Origin: Adiantum capillus-veneris
Lineage: Eukaryota; Streptophyta; Polypodiopsida; Polypodiales; Pteridaceae
Assembly: GCA_014529385.2 (NCBI GenBank)
Contig: CM043954.1
Coordinates: 7,689,806-7,753,805 of the forward strand
Direction of reading: 5' to 3'
Length of the DNA stretch: 64,000 nucleotides
Shown: positions 1 to 10,569 of the stretch, in pieces
Layout of the letters: each line of letters begins with the position of its first letter
Position numbering within the stretch: position 1 is the first letter of the stretch
Position numbers and translations under genes: made by a program
Notes under the pieces: generated by a model
Told to the model about the DNA's origin: nothing
Databases searched by the model: none
What the model saw: only the letters and a program-made list of their open reading frames with translations

Positions 1-632
1 GCCCCACGCAATTTCACAGCCCTGACTTGCAACCTTTGCACTCTAGCTGCAGAAGCCTGTGAGTGAAATTCGTGCTCAGTAGAACCGCCACACAGTAGCA
101 TACATGCCTGTTAAAGCATTGCCATGCTCAATGTCCACTACAACAGCTCAAGGAACACTCAAGCAGCCCGTTATGCAGCCTTGTAGCGCATTGGAGAGAG
201 TGTATGCAGCCCGCCTGTCTTGCTTGCTAGCTGGCCGCTGTTGCTGGCCTTTTGAGAACCACTACTGAGGTTACCCACACTTGGCTGCCCAGACACCCAT
301 ATGCGGCACCTGTGGGCTACCTGTTGGTCACTGCCTTGGGCTGAGCACGCTGCCGGGTTGTGCAGAGGATGAAGGCACAGTACCTTAGCCTTGCAAGCTC
401 TTCTCACACAAGAGCACCGCCTTGCTCTTGCACTCAGATCTGCAGCAAATCAGCAAGCTCCTGAGCTCACAAGCTCCATAGCTCGCATCGCCATAGCTCA
501 AGCTCCGATGCCACTCCTCTCTACGAGGTCGAGGCTGCCATAGCCGAGATCTGCATGCTCGCACACCGTAAGCACACTCGTATCGCTCCCGTCAAGACCG
601 CGCGCGCAACCACGCACACGCCGTCGTCCCTA
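1..632 (-). mobile_element. Internal 5' region of a minus-strand short-LTR retrotransposon, cut by the window edge
   Basis: This stretch lies just inside the primer-binding site and LTR at 633-837, so on the minus strand it is the leader and start of the internal region. I see no gag or pol motif in it; the short open frames are in compositionally biased sequence rich in 'agctc' and 'gcaag' words and I do not call them. The LTR resembles that of the decayed copia element at 5136-9094, so a copia-type element is the likeliest identity, but this is inference. Confidence 0.5.
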
Positions 633-644
633 GCTCTGATACCA
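633..644 (-). promoter_or_regulatory. Primer-binding site, initiator-Met tRNA type
   Basis: The minus strand reads TGGTATCAGAGC, the standard plant retrotransposon primer site complementary to the 3' end of initiator methionine tRNA. It lies two bases inside the LTR end at 647 and fixes the element as running leftwards on the minus strand. Confidence 0.85.
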
Positions 645-646
645 AT

Positions 647-837
647 TGAAGGGGATCGAGGAGCACCACAGACGGAGAGTGAAAGAGAAAGAAGGAGACA
701 CACGACACAGATATGGGTGGGGAGACTCAAAAGAGTGAGCAGCCCCCTATACACTTATGCTATGTATAAGGTATACAAGTCAGTGGACGCCCAGACTCTG
801 GGCGGCCGGGCAAGGCACATGCGCCTATACCCCAACA
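647..837 (-). repeat. 5' LTR (191 bp) of the minus-strand element at the left edge
   Basis: On the minus strand it starts TGTTGGGGTATAGG and ends CCCCTTCA, with TG...CA ends. One end abuts the primer site and the other abuts the RNase H coding sequence of gypsy A, which resumes at 838. It shares the block GTGCCTTGCC plus a GGCCGCCCA stretch with the LTRs at 5136-5359 and 8862-9094, suggesting a related family. The other LTR lies outside the window, so the target duplication cannot be checked. Confidence 0.75.
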
Positions 838-1850
838 GATAGTGCTTCCATGTGTCTAGGGAATCTAGAACATCTCAAAGATCCTTTTCATATATGCCCA
901 AGACTCATTCATTGGCATTGAGCCTTCGACTCTCATATGCTATGGCATGCCCTTCTTGAAGAAAAACAAATCGAAGGCAATCACCACAAGCATTACATTG
1001 GACCTTAAATGGCTTTGAAAGAATTGGAAGTATAAGAACTGGTTGGGAGGTTAGCTTCTCTTTGAGCTTGTCAAAAGCATTTTCCTCCTTAGCAGTCCAT
1101 GAGTACTTAACGTTCTTCTTTGTTAAGTCATGTAATGGTCCTACTATTTGAGAGAATTTGGCTATGGAGCATCTATAGTATGCACACAGACCAATAAAGC
1201 TTCTTAGCTCATGTAGATTCCTTGGATTAGGCCATGCTTTTATTCTCTCAATCTTTGATGGATCCATACGGATACCATCTTGAGAGATAATGTGACCTAA
1301 GTAAGGAATCTCTTGAAGGAAAAATTCACTCTTCTTTTGATTGATAAAAAGCTTGTTCTCTCTCAAAGCTTGCAAAATCACCTAGAGATGATGCTTGTGC
1401 TCATCCAAGGACTTGGAGTAGATGATATCATCAAAGAACACTCCAGTGAATTTGAGATAGGTCTAAAGATTTTCTCTATTAAACAATTGAATGTGGTTGG
1501 TGCATTAATTAAACCAAAATGCATGACTAGATATTCATAAAGACCAAACATTGTACGGAACACGGTCTTAAGGATATCTTCATTCACTATCCTTATTTGA
1601 TGATAGCCACTTTTAAGGTCAATCCTATTGAAGAAGTCAAACCTTGTAGGTTATCAAATAGATCTTCTACCCACAGTACGGGAAATTTATTTGTAATAGT
1701 GATATGGTTTAGTGCTTGATAGTCGACACATATGCGCTATGTACCATCTTTATTTTGCACTAAAAGGACTGGAGAAAAAAAGGGAGAGGAGCTAGGCCTC
1801 AGCATATATTTGTCTACCAATTCCTGTACTTGCCTCATAATCTCCTCTTG
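838..1850 (-). pseudogene. Gypsy A reverse transcriptase and RNase H start (broken)
   Basis: Reverse transcriptase of a Ty3/gypsy element, which copies element RNA into DNA in the virus-like particle. On the minus strand, 1850-1590 encodes the fingers and first palm region (RPSSSPFFSPVLLVQ, then CVDYQALN), 1587-1378 the segment with [11 protein letters not shown] and an FFDD active-site motif in a shifted frame, and 1381-905 the thumb and connection region (YLGHIISQDGI) leading into RNase H (VQCNACGDC). Several stops and frame changes break it. Alignment with copy 2 continues to about 838, where the inserted LTR begins, so most of RNase H and all of integrase lie outside the window or are lost. 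Confidence 0.85.
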
Positions 1851-2620
1851 TTGAGCTTGGGAAACTCGATAAGGAGCTCAATTTGATGGTCATCATCCCC
1901 TCGTTTTGAAGGTAAGTCCATAGGGATATCATCGATGAACACATCTTGGAATCCATTTAAAAAATTAGATGAGTCTAACTCTTCTTGATTCGTACCATTT
2001 ACATTTGATGAAACATTAGGATCTTTTAGGGACTCTTTGAAAAAAATCATGTATGCAAAAACTGAGCTTTTCATTGATTTATCAAAAGTAGGAGAATTTA
2101 CAAGTGGTATAGTACAATCGGACTCACTAGCATCTATATACATGCTCTTTTCCCTATAGGTGAAGTAGATCCTCCTTTCAGGGAACTTCATGTTGGCATC
2201 CATGCAATTGAACCATGCTGCCCCTAGGATAACATCCTCATATTGGAGAGGAGAGATATAAAAGTCTTATTTGTCACCGTCAATTTGGACATGAAGCCTC
2301 AACTTCCCAATCAAGGGATTAATGGAGGCTTGCTGTCCCTTGAAATCTCCATCAACAGTTACAGTATCTTCCATCTCGAAAGCTTGAATGCCCAACTTAG
2401 TGACCAACTCTGTTGATATGAAGTTGTGAGTAGAGCCACGGTCAAACAAGATGAAGGTATCATGCTCCCTTACCTTTCCCCAAGCATAGGAGAGATGTGA
2501 TGCTTTGCAAAGAGCACCCTCTTTTGAAGCTTTGATTGTGGAAGCCCTAGGAGTCTCATTGTGGGAATTTCTCTTGGGGCAAGAACGATAGCCATGTCCT
2601 TGCTGCCCACTCTTCAAGCA
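1851..2620 (-). pseudogene. Gypsy A retropepsin region
   Basis: Aspartic protease domain of the polyprotein. The minus strand encodes TFILFDRGSTHNFIS, a retropepsin active-site region (usual D-x-G-S), followed by EMEDTVTVDGDFKGQ and, after a stop near 2266, the conserved tail KFPERRIYFTYREKSMYID that is also present in copy 2. The stretch 2203-1835 links protease to reverse transcriptase and includes the DDHQIELL motif typical just before the gypsy RT domain. Broken by a stop between the two open segments. Confidence 0.8.
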
Positions 2621-3900
2621 TTTGTGGTCCTTATGAAAAGCTTCTAGCTCTTGAGGTTGTTTCTACCTTTGTAAACTCCTTTCTCCTTGGACCGATTTTT
2701 GTTGTTGTTGTAGTTGTTGGAGTTGATTCGGGAAGAAGAATTTTGGGCATTGTTTTTACCCTTTGCATCACTTTTGTCTTTGCTTTCCATGGGCTTGGAA
2801 TTCCTTCTAGCCCCTTGTTGGAAATTTATACGTGAGGCAACCATAGTGTGGTGGATTACTTCGATGATAGAACCAAGACGTAGATATTTGACATACTCGG
2901 TCATTTCTTCAGGTAATCTCATACAAAATTGTTGCTTTTTCTTGATGAAGTCTATCTTTTGAAAGACAGCAACCTTGAGATGTAAATACCAAAACATGTT
3001 GTCATATTTGTGGATAGACTCGTTGGAGAGCAGCTTCAAACTCCACCATTCGGTAAGCACTTTGTCGTTTGCATCACTTGCAAGGAATTGCTTCATGATG
3101 GAAACTCATAGAGTTTTCCATTTGTTTGGGATCTCACCGTTTCCATGAAGGCTAGCCCACCATTGACAAGCCAATTTCTGGAAATGCATAGCTACATGGT
3201 GTAGCTTGGAGGACTCCGTGAAGCCCTCATCTCCAAAGGCCGCATCAAATTGCTGGTGGATGAAGGCCAATACTTTGTCAGTAGCACCAAAGGTGCCATC
3301 ATAAGTGAGAAAAGAGATACTCATTACTACCTCTTTGAACTTCTTGATCCTTTGGGACCTTCGCCATGTAGGGTAAGATTTGCGATGTCCTCTCCTCTTG
3401 TATTCTCTAGGAGAATAGCTATTACTTTTGTTGGAGGAAGAGGAAGGTGAAGAAGAAGGAGAAGAGGGTGACCTCTTTCTTGCCTTTTTGTTCCTTTGTT
3501 TCCTCTCTTCCCTTTTGGAGTGATGAGGAGAAGGACTATGGGTTGACCATTTCCTCTTGGGACGAGTTGGTGACTGTCTAGACCGCTGTCCTCGTGGAGC
3601 CACATCTTCAGAGGAACTTAGGGATTCACTTCTTTCTTGTTCTTTGGGTTCCTCCTATCCTATGGGAGAGAGTCTTCTTTTGGGAGTCTCTTCAAGAAGT
3701 CTCCTAATCTATCTCTCCTCTTGGAGGAAGGAAAATCCCATAAGTACGAAGTTGTTGGGTAACTTTGTCTTGCAAAGCGCAGGGTTGCCCATAGCTTGAT
3801 GCAACCTAGTAACAAGGTAATTAACAAACATGGGGGCATCATCAGTAGCACCTTCATGTGCAAAATCAAAATTATCAATGTTCATTTTACTCTCTTAGTT
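2621..3900 (-). pseudogene. Gypsy A gag with zinc knuckle (broken)
   Basis: Nucleocapsid and capsid precursor. Minus-strand reading from about 3900 gives an N-terminal part, a very basic serine-rich linker (3603-3327, with runs of S and K/R), then the capsid core TYDGTFGATDKVLAFIHQQFDAAF and, from 3096, SNESIHKYDNMFWYLHLK. The knuckle near 2600 reads C-L-K-S where C-x-x-C is expected, so the second cysteine is lost. Two frame changes (near 3100 and upstream of 3603) break the ORF. Copy 2 at 52053-53510 is collinear. Confidence 0.8.
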
Positions 3901-4309
3901 ATTGTAAGTCATGCTAATTAAACTAATGTATAGAATTACGGTGTTCTTTGATACCCTCAAAAACCTTAGTCGTTACTCTTCTTTACCTTTGAAAATTAGT
4001 TCTCAAGCAGCCACACCCGTGGTTTAGACACTGTTGATTGCAAAGACTAGTGGAGAGGCTCTAACATTGCTCGGTTGATTATGGTTCCTGTTGAGCTTGC
4101 TTGTAGCTCAATAATGGTTAAGCCAAAGGCAAGCCTCGAGAGACTCCATTATTAAGACTATAGTTCTCAACGGTGTACCTCAAACTAAGTCCTTCTCAAC
4201 CAAGATAATAGATCCATGTCCCACTTACCCTATTGCAATGAAAAGGTCCAACCTTTCATGTGGACAACTTAAGGACCTCTCTTCTTAAGTAAGAAAACAC
4301 AAACCAATA
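3901..4309 (-). other. Gypsy A leader between primer site and gag
   Basis: About 400 bases without a supported ORF between the primer site and the first gag-like codons. Position alone identifies it as the untranslated leader of copy 1. Confidence 0.55.
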
Positions 4310-4321
4310 GCTCTGATACCA
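4310..4321 (-). promoter_or_regulatory. Primer-binding site of gypsy A copy 1
   Basis: The minus strand reads TGGTATCAGAGC, one base inside the LTR end (TTACA at 4323 reading leftwards). The same one-base gap occurs in copy 2 at 51687-51689, supporting that the two copies belong to one family. Confidence 0.85.
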
Positions 4322-4322
4322 A

Positions 4323-4980
4323 TGTAATGGAAATGGCCTATGAACTTTGAGAATATCGGAATTAAGAGACTTAGAGTGAGCATTTTCATGAGACTAATTT
4401 GAGAACATAGAGAGTGAACTTAATTAGCGGTAGAAACATAACCATTATACTTAATTACCTTGGCATGAACAACACTTTTTCAAGAGAGAGACATGACAAC
4501 AGTTCAGGACCGGATTTATGTGGAGCCAGTCCCCCTTCCAATAGGCTTTTGTATTATAGATTCTCCCATCAAGAGAGGCTTGGTACAATATAATATTTAT
4601 GTTCCTTATGACCTAGGTGATGCAATGAAGATGGAAAGCTTCATGCATCATGAGCATAACATAAACTGTGTAAAAGTATTAACCATCCCCGATCTGAGTC
4701 CCAAGGCCTCAAACATCTTCAAAGGTGGAGAGAGCTAGTGGGGAATGAGGAAAGGGAAGAGGAAGAAGAAGTAATATATGAGAAAGAGATAGCTCCTCAC
4801 TTATCATCACTCTTCTTGCATAGCATAGCATAATAGCATAATAATGATGAAGAAGATGGAAAGCTTACGCATTGGAGCATAGCTCTTGGTTGGATTTTCA
4901 TTACATAGCCAAGAGTGTTGGTGTAAGCTCTCAACAAGCTTGGAGAAGGATATGGAGCTCTTGCACTTTGCACTTCACAC

Positions 4981-5023
<43 letters not shown>

Positions 5024-5130
5024 GAGAGATAGAGATAGAGAAAGAGGGAGTGTGTGGGACACGATACCCACCAAGCGAGCCCCTAGCTTCCTTGGTCAAC
5101 CCCCCTTTGTAGCTCATGCTAGAAGATGAT
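4323..5130 (-). repeat. Gypsy A 5' LTR, primer-proximal part
   Basis: Reverse complement is collinear with 45150-45897 on the plus strand, for example around the segment containing ACAACAGTTCAGGACCGG at 4498 and its counterpart near 45790. The block ends at the target duplication of the inserted copia element (5131-5135). It contains a GA microsatellite at 4984-5040. An 81-codon plus-strand frame inside it is a shadow of LTR sequence. Confidence 0.75.
4984..5040. repeat. (GA)n microsatellite with GATA interruptions
   Basis: A long run of GA units interrupted by three 'gata' variants. It sits in the gypsy A LTR and creates spurious low-complexity Ser-Leu reading frames on the minus strand. 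Confidence 0.95.
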
Positions 5131-5135
5131 TGGAC

Positions 5136-5359
5136 TATGAAGGAATGGATCGTAGGCATGCGTGTGTGCAACATAGATGGAGAGAGAGGGAGAGAGGGAG
5201 AGAGAGCATGACAGAGGGATGTGGGATGGATCTCCCAAATCTCACTGTATGAGCACAGTGTGAGAATGAGTGAGAGATCCTTATTCATTGTATGTATAAA
5301 GAATAAGGAGACAAATGTGGGCGGCCGGACACGGCAAGGCACACCACCTTTACCTAACA
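5136..5359 (-). repeat. 3' LTR of the nested copia element
   Basis: 224 bp, closely similar to 8862-9094. The minus strand starts TGTTAGGTAAAGGTGG. Its last bases read TATGAAGG on the plus strand where the other copy reads TGTGAAGG, so one terminal dinucleotide is mutated. Contains GA-rich tracts. Confidence 0.85.
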
Positions 5360-5371
5360 TTCTCCCACTAA
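5360..5371 (-). promoter_or_regulatory. Polypurine tract of the nested copia element
   Basis: The minus strand reads TAGTGGGAGAA directly before the 3' LTR start TGTTAGG. This matches the usual copia second-strand primer tract and confirms the orientation. Confidence 0.75.
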
Positions 5372-5444
5372 AGGTTATGTGCCGATAAGTGGCGAGAAGA
5401 CTAGCCTACAACTAGTATATACAAGAGGTGAGAGAAGACGGCTC

Positions 5445-5700
5445 TCAACCTATGTCCACTGGCTCACTCCAAACACGCGAGTCCATCTGTAACCGCTCTA
5501 GTGTAGATACAACATGCATACCACTAGGGCTAGAGCCATGATGACACTCCTGATGCAGATATCGAGTGACGACCTGCATGGTTCCACAATAAAAAATACC
5601 AGTGTTAGTCATCGCACAACTGACAACTCCCACTACAAATGTGCCAACCGCATAACCAAGATCAGGTCTCGAAACCAAAAGGTCAGACATGAGAGACCCA
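5445..5700 (-). pseudogene. Copia RNase H remnant
   Basis: The minus strand reads SRPDLGYAVGTFVVGV followed by a VTRYLHQE segment. This matches the copia RNase H entry region, where a TRPDLAYAVG-like motif is followed by a V-RYLKG motif. It lies 90 bases from the polypurine tract, as expected for the polyprotein end, though the rest of RNase H is missing. Assigned by motif only. Confidence 0.6.
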
Positions 5701-5802
5701 AAAGCTTACAAAACATGCACTATGTGTGCCAACCTATCCCTATCAGCAACCTCAGTGCCATATGCATCCTCATTAGGAACCACCTGACTATGCACCACCA
5801 TG

Positions 5803-6264
5803 TCAGCATCGTCTGGCAAAGACATATCTATTGGGAATGATTGCAAAATTAAAAAAATCATCACCATTGCAATCACACACAGTTGTTTGAAGGACACTAC
5901 CGCCCTCAAACATATCAGATGCATTATAGAACAACGCATTGGTCTCTGGCTCAACTGATGTCACCTCAACTAATGACTGACCAAGTTGGGGATTCCCAGA
6001 GATACCATTGTTTGCGTGAACGTCACCACAAGACAAATACACAACTTGCTCTCCATGCAGCACATCTGCAAAAGAGACACGCCTCGTCTCTCTCTCTCTC
6101 TCCAAACATGGTTGCAAATACACAAAGACTACACCGCCTCGTGTATCAAAAATATGCAAAGGGTATACCAAATCACCCCTAGCATCTTTGGCTATCACCA
6201 GTGATCCCTTATGCATTTGAAATGACCGCTCCCAAAGCAATATACAATGTCCACTCTGACGCAT
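5803..6264 (-). pseudogene. Copia pre-integrase fragment
   Basis: A 153-codon minus-strand frame. The segment KGSLVIAKDARGDLVYPL resembles the copia region between protease and integrase (typically KGSLVVMKG...LYxL), where the polyprotein leads to the HHCC zinc finger. The remainder of the frame has no recognisable core catalytic residues. It sits between the zinc knuckle at 6630 and the RNase H remnant at 5445, consistent with a large internal deletion. Confidence 0.5.
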
Positions 6265-6629
6265 TGAAATGAGACTCTGACTGAGTCTCGATACATAACA
6301 TACATCTCATTGCGTAAGCAATACACCGCTAGGTAAAGACATGGATACATATCCAACACCCTCTATGTCATATGCTGAACCATCAACAAACTGCACAAAA
6401 CCAAGTCTCTACTAGAGAAAGAGAAAAACAAATCACAACGTGGCGTCACATGAGAAACTACATGCTCGTCTAGTAGAATACACGTAGACAATGTGCTTTA
6501 TTAAGACGCAAAGTAGTTTGAAGGCAAGCTAGATTGAAAAGTGACATGCCCGTCACATGCATACTCTCTAGCATCTGCCCTCATAGTAGCACCATGCATC
6601 TACCTCTTCGACTGCCTCATATGCCTAAA

Positions 6630-6671
6630 GCAATGGTGCCTAATATGCCCATCGTGGCCGCAATGCCAACA
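6630..6671 (-). pseudogene. Copia gag zinc knuckle
   Basis: The minus strand encodes CWHCGHDGHIRHHC, an exact C-x2-C-x4-H-x4-C nucleocapsid knuckle, preceded by a basic GGSRSRSRL stretch. This is the clearest coding signal in the element and shows that gag ran on the minus strand. The frame is closed by stops further upstream. Confidence 0.8.
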
Positions 6672-6719
6672 TGTCAATCGTGATCGTGAGCGAGAACCGC
6701 CTCTAACCTGAAGCATCTC

Positions 6720-8847
6720 CATATCCATGCCAGAACTATGGCAAACAATGCTTGAGATCACAAGACTCTCCCACCCAAGAGCAAACCACTATCTCAAGCA
6801 AAGAAGGTGAGAAAACTATCAAGCTCACAAGCCTCTGCAAGGCATACATATTTGGCAAAGTTTCGGCAAAGTCTCCTATGTAACTGGAGCAAAAAACTCA
6901 ACAGTAAATCGCAATGGAGACAACAACAAATGCCCAATTGGCCAATCCGAGAATGTACTCATTCGGAATCACCTCACAAAGTCATATACAGACTCAAACC
7001 ACTCTAGTCGGAGTATCACTGAACGACACCACAAATGACATACATATGTGAGTGAACTAGAAAACTATAGTATACACAACCTGTGTAAAAGTGGGAGTCA
7101 AAACTCAACCACTATCAAGAGTAACAAGAATTGTACTTGTAAAGTAACACATGTTCCTGTATGGTTGAAAAATATGGTTGCAAATCAGACGCAAAATAGC
7201 CCCAAATACAACTCTCAAATAGCTGAAGAAAAAGGTCACAACTGTGCCGCAAATATGCTTACAATTGAGCCATATATAAACACCTACAAAGAGGGAACGA
7301 TGGCTGAAAAATTCAGCTCACAAATGATCCTCAAACCTACCTGGAAACTTGTCAATGTGAGAGTTAAGCTCGATCACAAACTCTGGCGAGTAAACTCCAG
7401 CCACTATCCTACAAAAGCATACACAAAGCAAAAGCTCAAGACACCTACTGTGTCGAAACTGGTATACAAGCCAAAACACTGCAAAAGATGTCATCAACTG
7501 CAAATGGAAATACCTGTGGGAGTACTAGACTCAACCTATAGCTGGGAGTCAAAACTAAAAGCTCCAAATTACCGAGCACTCACAACTGAAACACGACGCC
7601 CGTGATGCACCACTCAAAAGGGAAAACACTGCACGCAACTCTTGAGTGCTACAAGCAATTGCAATCTCGATCCCACCAACAATGCACATAACTACCGGGA
7701 AAATATCACCAGATTTTCATCATCAAAATGGCTACAAAAGCAGTAATCAAAGTGACTCCACGCTCAAAAGCATGAGCAACCAAAGCGCATCAAACCGCAC
7801 TCCAAATGCATGCACCAATATCCACACTTTGCATACATCATTGCAAACACCTGCAAATCTAGTACACAGATACCTGCTCTACTTGTGACTGCCAAAAAAC
7901 ATGCTCGAGGCATACATTTTTGAGCTCAAATTGCAATCACATGAGTCTCCCTGAGCGTCAAACCACAGAAGGCATACATCGTATCCTCCCACCTGTGAGC
8001 AAACTTGCAGTCAATACCACTCTCACATCTGAGAGCAAAGCATGTATGGACTCCTCGACACACAATAAACAGCTGTGAGCCGACGCCCTTCCAAACGGGT
8101 ATGGCATTTCCTAGGGGAAAATTGTCGGGTTACAAGGGCAGTTTAGTGAGGTGAGTGACAAGTTACCTAGAGGAGGCAACTCCAAAGGGAAGACCAAAGC
8201 AAGTCCCACAGTACTTGGGCCTCTGAACAGAGGTACTTGGTCGCTGTCACGCCCATATCAAGTTAGAAAAATGGGTCTCTCCAGGGCATGGCTCTAAGAG
8301 TGTAGATAATTCTGGCCTCTCACAGTCCAGAGGAAACTAGTGACAAAATCATCTGCCCTAGGATTCTAGGTGCATAGTCGTGGTCGTTCTTCTTGTGCAC
8401 TTATTTGGTGTATGAGGAGAGTGGCTGGGAGTGCCCTACCCAGCTCCTAAAAAAATAAAATAATAAATAGTTGCCGCTGCAAAAATTTTAGAGGTCAAAA
8501 TCATTTCAAATGGACATCACCATTGCGTCTGAAGCGTCCCAAAACCTTAGGTTACACTCTAACCTTGCATAGATCTCATTCCGTATGCAAAAGTTACGCA
8601 AAAAAAAAAGTTTTGGAGCCCAAAAAATGACCTGTTGAAATGAAAATCTACATTCTTCCTGCAAGTATGGATGCAAGAAATCATACACACTTGCAATAAA
8701 CCCTCCTCTCAAGCTTGGGAATGTCCCTCAAGCTTCCATGAGCAGAGATCTGGTGGTTGCTCACAGATCTCAAGCTTCCACCGAAAACGAGCTCACCATA
8801 GCCGAAAGTTCACTTCTATGTAGCACTCCATCTATCGTGAAGCCAAA
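6720..8847 (-). other. Unresolved interior of the copia element (expected gag and leader)
   Basis: By position this should be gag and leader, but I find no conserved gag motif on the minus strand. The 185-codon plus-strand frame at 7048-7605 is in A/C-rich repetitive sequence with many short recurring words and looks like an antisense shadow. Confidence 0.4.
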
Positions 8848-8859
8848 GCTCTGATATTA
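8848..8859 (-). promoter_or_regulatory. Degenerate primer-binding site of the copia element
   Basis: The minus strand reads TAATATCAGAGC, differing from the Met-tRNA type TGGTATCAGAGC at two positions, and lies directly inside the 5' LTR. Confidence 0.7.
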
Positions 8860-8861
8860 AT

Positions 8862-9094
8862 TGTGAAGGAATGGATCGTAGGCATGCATGGGTGTAGTGA
8901 ATATGGAGAGAGAAGAGAGGGAGATAGAGAGAGAGAGAGAGCATGACACAGGGATGTGGGGTGGAGCTCCCAAATCTCACTATATGAGCACAATGTGAGA
9001 ATGAGTAAGAGCTCCTTATTATTTGTATGTATAAAGAATAAGGATATAAATGTGGGTGGCCTGACATGGTGAGGCACACCACCTTTACCTAACA
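8862..9094 (-). repeat. 5' LTR of the nested copia element
   Basis: 233 bp with TG...CA ends (TGTGAAGG to CCTAACA on the plus strand). Homologous along its length to 5136-5359 and flanked by TGGAC. Confidence 0.85.
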
Positions 9095-9099
9095 TGGAC

Positions 9100-9760
9100 C
9101 CTTACAAGCCTAGCCAATCACATGCAGGGTGCATATCAAGAAACCATGTTAACCTTGGGACAAGTGTCCCCCTTTCCCCTTTGAGAGAGAAAACTTGATA
9201 AATGCATACACAATGAATTAAATTAGCTAAATTATCATTGGACCCCTTAAGAGGCCAACCAATAGGCTTTAGGCACCTTATGAGGTCAACATGGAGAGGA
9301 ACTTGACATGTGTCCATGTTGCTTCATTAGGCAAGGCTTGACTTGTGTGAGGGTGTGTGTGTTCTCTCTCTAGCTCCTACAATGAGAGCTTGCCCCCCCT
9401 TGAGTGGGGATCTTGTTGACTTTTTGGAACACCTTGAGCCCCTCAAGCTTAGGAAAGGTTCTCACCTCAAGCTCAACCCTAGCACCTCAAGCATCTTAGT
9501 CAGCAAGCACGACAAGCACCTCAAGCTCAACCCTAGCACCTCAAGCATCTTAGTCAGCAAGCACGACAAGCACCTCAAGCTTGGGTCGGGTTCCCACCTC
9601 AAGCACAGACCTAGCTTACCTAAGGTCAAAGGCCTTTAAACACTAACCTTCGAAGGTCTTTAATGAAGCTAACCCTAAGGTCTTTAAGCTCCATTAGGTA
9701 CCCTTGCTCTTTGACATACCCTCTCTCATTTGGACCCCTTTAACCTTGGCCTCGTGTTGA
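9100..9760 (-). repeat. Gypsy A 5' LTR, distal part
   Basis: The reverse complement resembles 44800-45150 of copy 2, for example a block of AAAGGGGAAAGGGGGACAC followed by TTGTC or ATGTC, and 'aggggtccaatga'. The outer LTR end could not be fixed. It includes the 54-bp tandem repeat at 9463-9570. Confidence 0.6.
9463..9570. repeat. 54-bp tandem repeat, two full units plus a partial third
   Basis: Units 9463-9516 and 9517-9570 are identical by eye (starting CACCTCAAGCTCAACCCT) and a third partial unit follows from 9571. The plus-strand frame through it repeats an 18-residue block, but nothing indicates that it is coding. Confidence 0.9.
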
Positions 9761-10569
9761 GATAGATCCAGAAGCACATGTATATATTCTAACCCTCGTT
9801 CTCGTTTATTCTCCCACATTAAATGACCTGTTTAATATGAGAAAATCATTTGGCTTGATTAGATATTTATATACCTTCATAAGTTCATAATAGTCTGAAC
9901 TCACGAATCATAAGAGGGAATAAAGTACTCATAAAACTATAAAAGCAACGGACATAAGAAAAGAAAAGAAAGAACAAAAACTAACTAACTAACTGACTAA
10001 ATCACTTTTTTTTCTACAAACAAAACATTATTAACTTAAAAATGTTTTTAGAAAAGGCATGCATAAAATAAGTTGATGCAACTTACTTGGCTTAAAACAA
10101 GTACTTAACTTTAAGCAAAAAAGTATAAGACATCTCAAAAACTAAATCCTAGAAATCAAATTTCACACAACTTCTAAAGGAACACATTCATAATACCTTC
10201 ATTAAGCTAAATACAAAATCAAAAAATGAATACTACTACAAACCTACGAAGAGCAAAGATCCAAACTTGACAATATGTGACCTCAACTTGGTTGCTTGTC
10301 CAAACAGGAAGAATAAGATTATCACCTTTATCATGCATAGCTTGGACAACAACTATGACATCCCTACTCATGTTGTCAGTGCCCAAGATTAGGTGCAAGT
10401 TTGTATAGAGGCCATTCATGCTTTGAACATACTCTACAAAACCAACGAGCTGAGTTTCTATCACCCTCCAGAGGTGATGGGCATACTCAGCCATGATAAA
10501 GGCTAGCATTTGTCAAGCTATAGTAAAAATACTAGAAGTGCTAAAGATCAAAACAACAACATAAGATGT
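9761..10569. other. AT-rich stretch with no recognised gene
   Basis: A 96-codon minus-strand frame (10219-10509) has no motif I recognise. It could be the 3' untranslated part of the Penelope-like element, which ends near 10570, or unrelated spacer. Confidence 0.4.

Larger units (their letters stand above)
5131..9099 (-). mobile_element. Ty1/copia-type retrotransposon, internally deleted, nested in the gypsy A LTR
   Basis: Two LTRs (5136-5359 and 8862-9094) lie in direct orientation and are flanked by the perfect 5-bp duplication TGGAC (5131-5135 and 9095-9099). A primer-type site and a purine tract place the 5' LTR at the right, so the element runs on the minus strand. The 3.5-kb interior has a copia-type zinc knuckle, a pre-integrase fragment and an RNase H fragment in the correct order, but the integrase core and most of the reverse transcriptase are missing. 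It is dead. It interrupts the gypsy A LTR, whose sequence resumes at 9100. Confidence 0.85.
838..9760 (-). mobile_element. Ty3/gypsy retrotransposon, family A, copy 1 (truncated, minus strand)
   Basis: In minus-strand order this copy has a 5' LTR (about 9760 down to 9095, then 5130 to 4323), a primer site, gag, protease, reverse transcriptase and the start of RNase H, and is then cut at 838 by another LTR element. The LTR is split by the copia element 5136-9094. Copy 2 on the plus strand (44457-55548) is collinear in LTR, gag, protease and reverse transcriptase, which confirms the reading. The outer LTR boundary near 9760 is approximate. No open polyprotein remains. Confidence 0.8.

Noticed and set aside
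4797-5360. A 187-codon minus-strand frame across 4797-5360 with a long Ser-Leu run
   Set aside because: It spans the junction of two LTRs and the (GA)n microsatellite, and a similar frame recurs in the other LTR at 8832-9095. It is LTR sequence, not a gene.
7048-7605. A 185-codon plus-strand frame inside the nested copia element
   Set aside because: It is antisense to the element, in A/C-rich repetitive sequence, with no motif. The zinc knuckle and RNase H remnants show that the coding strand is the minus strand.
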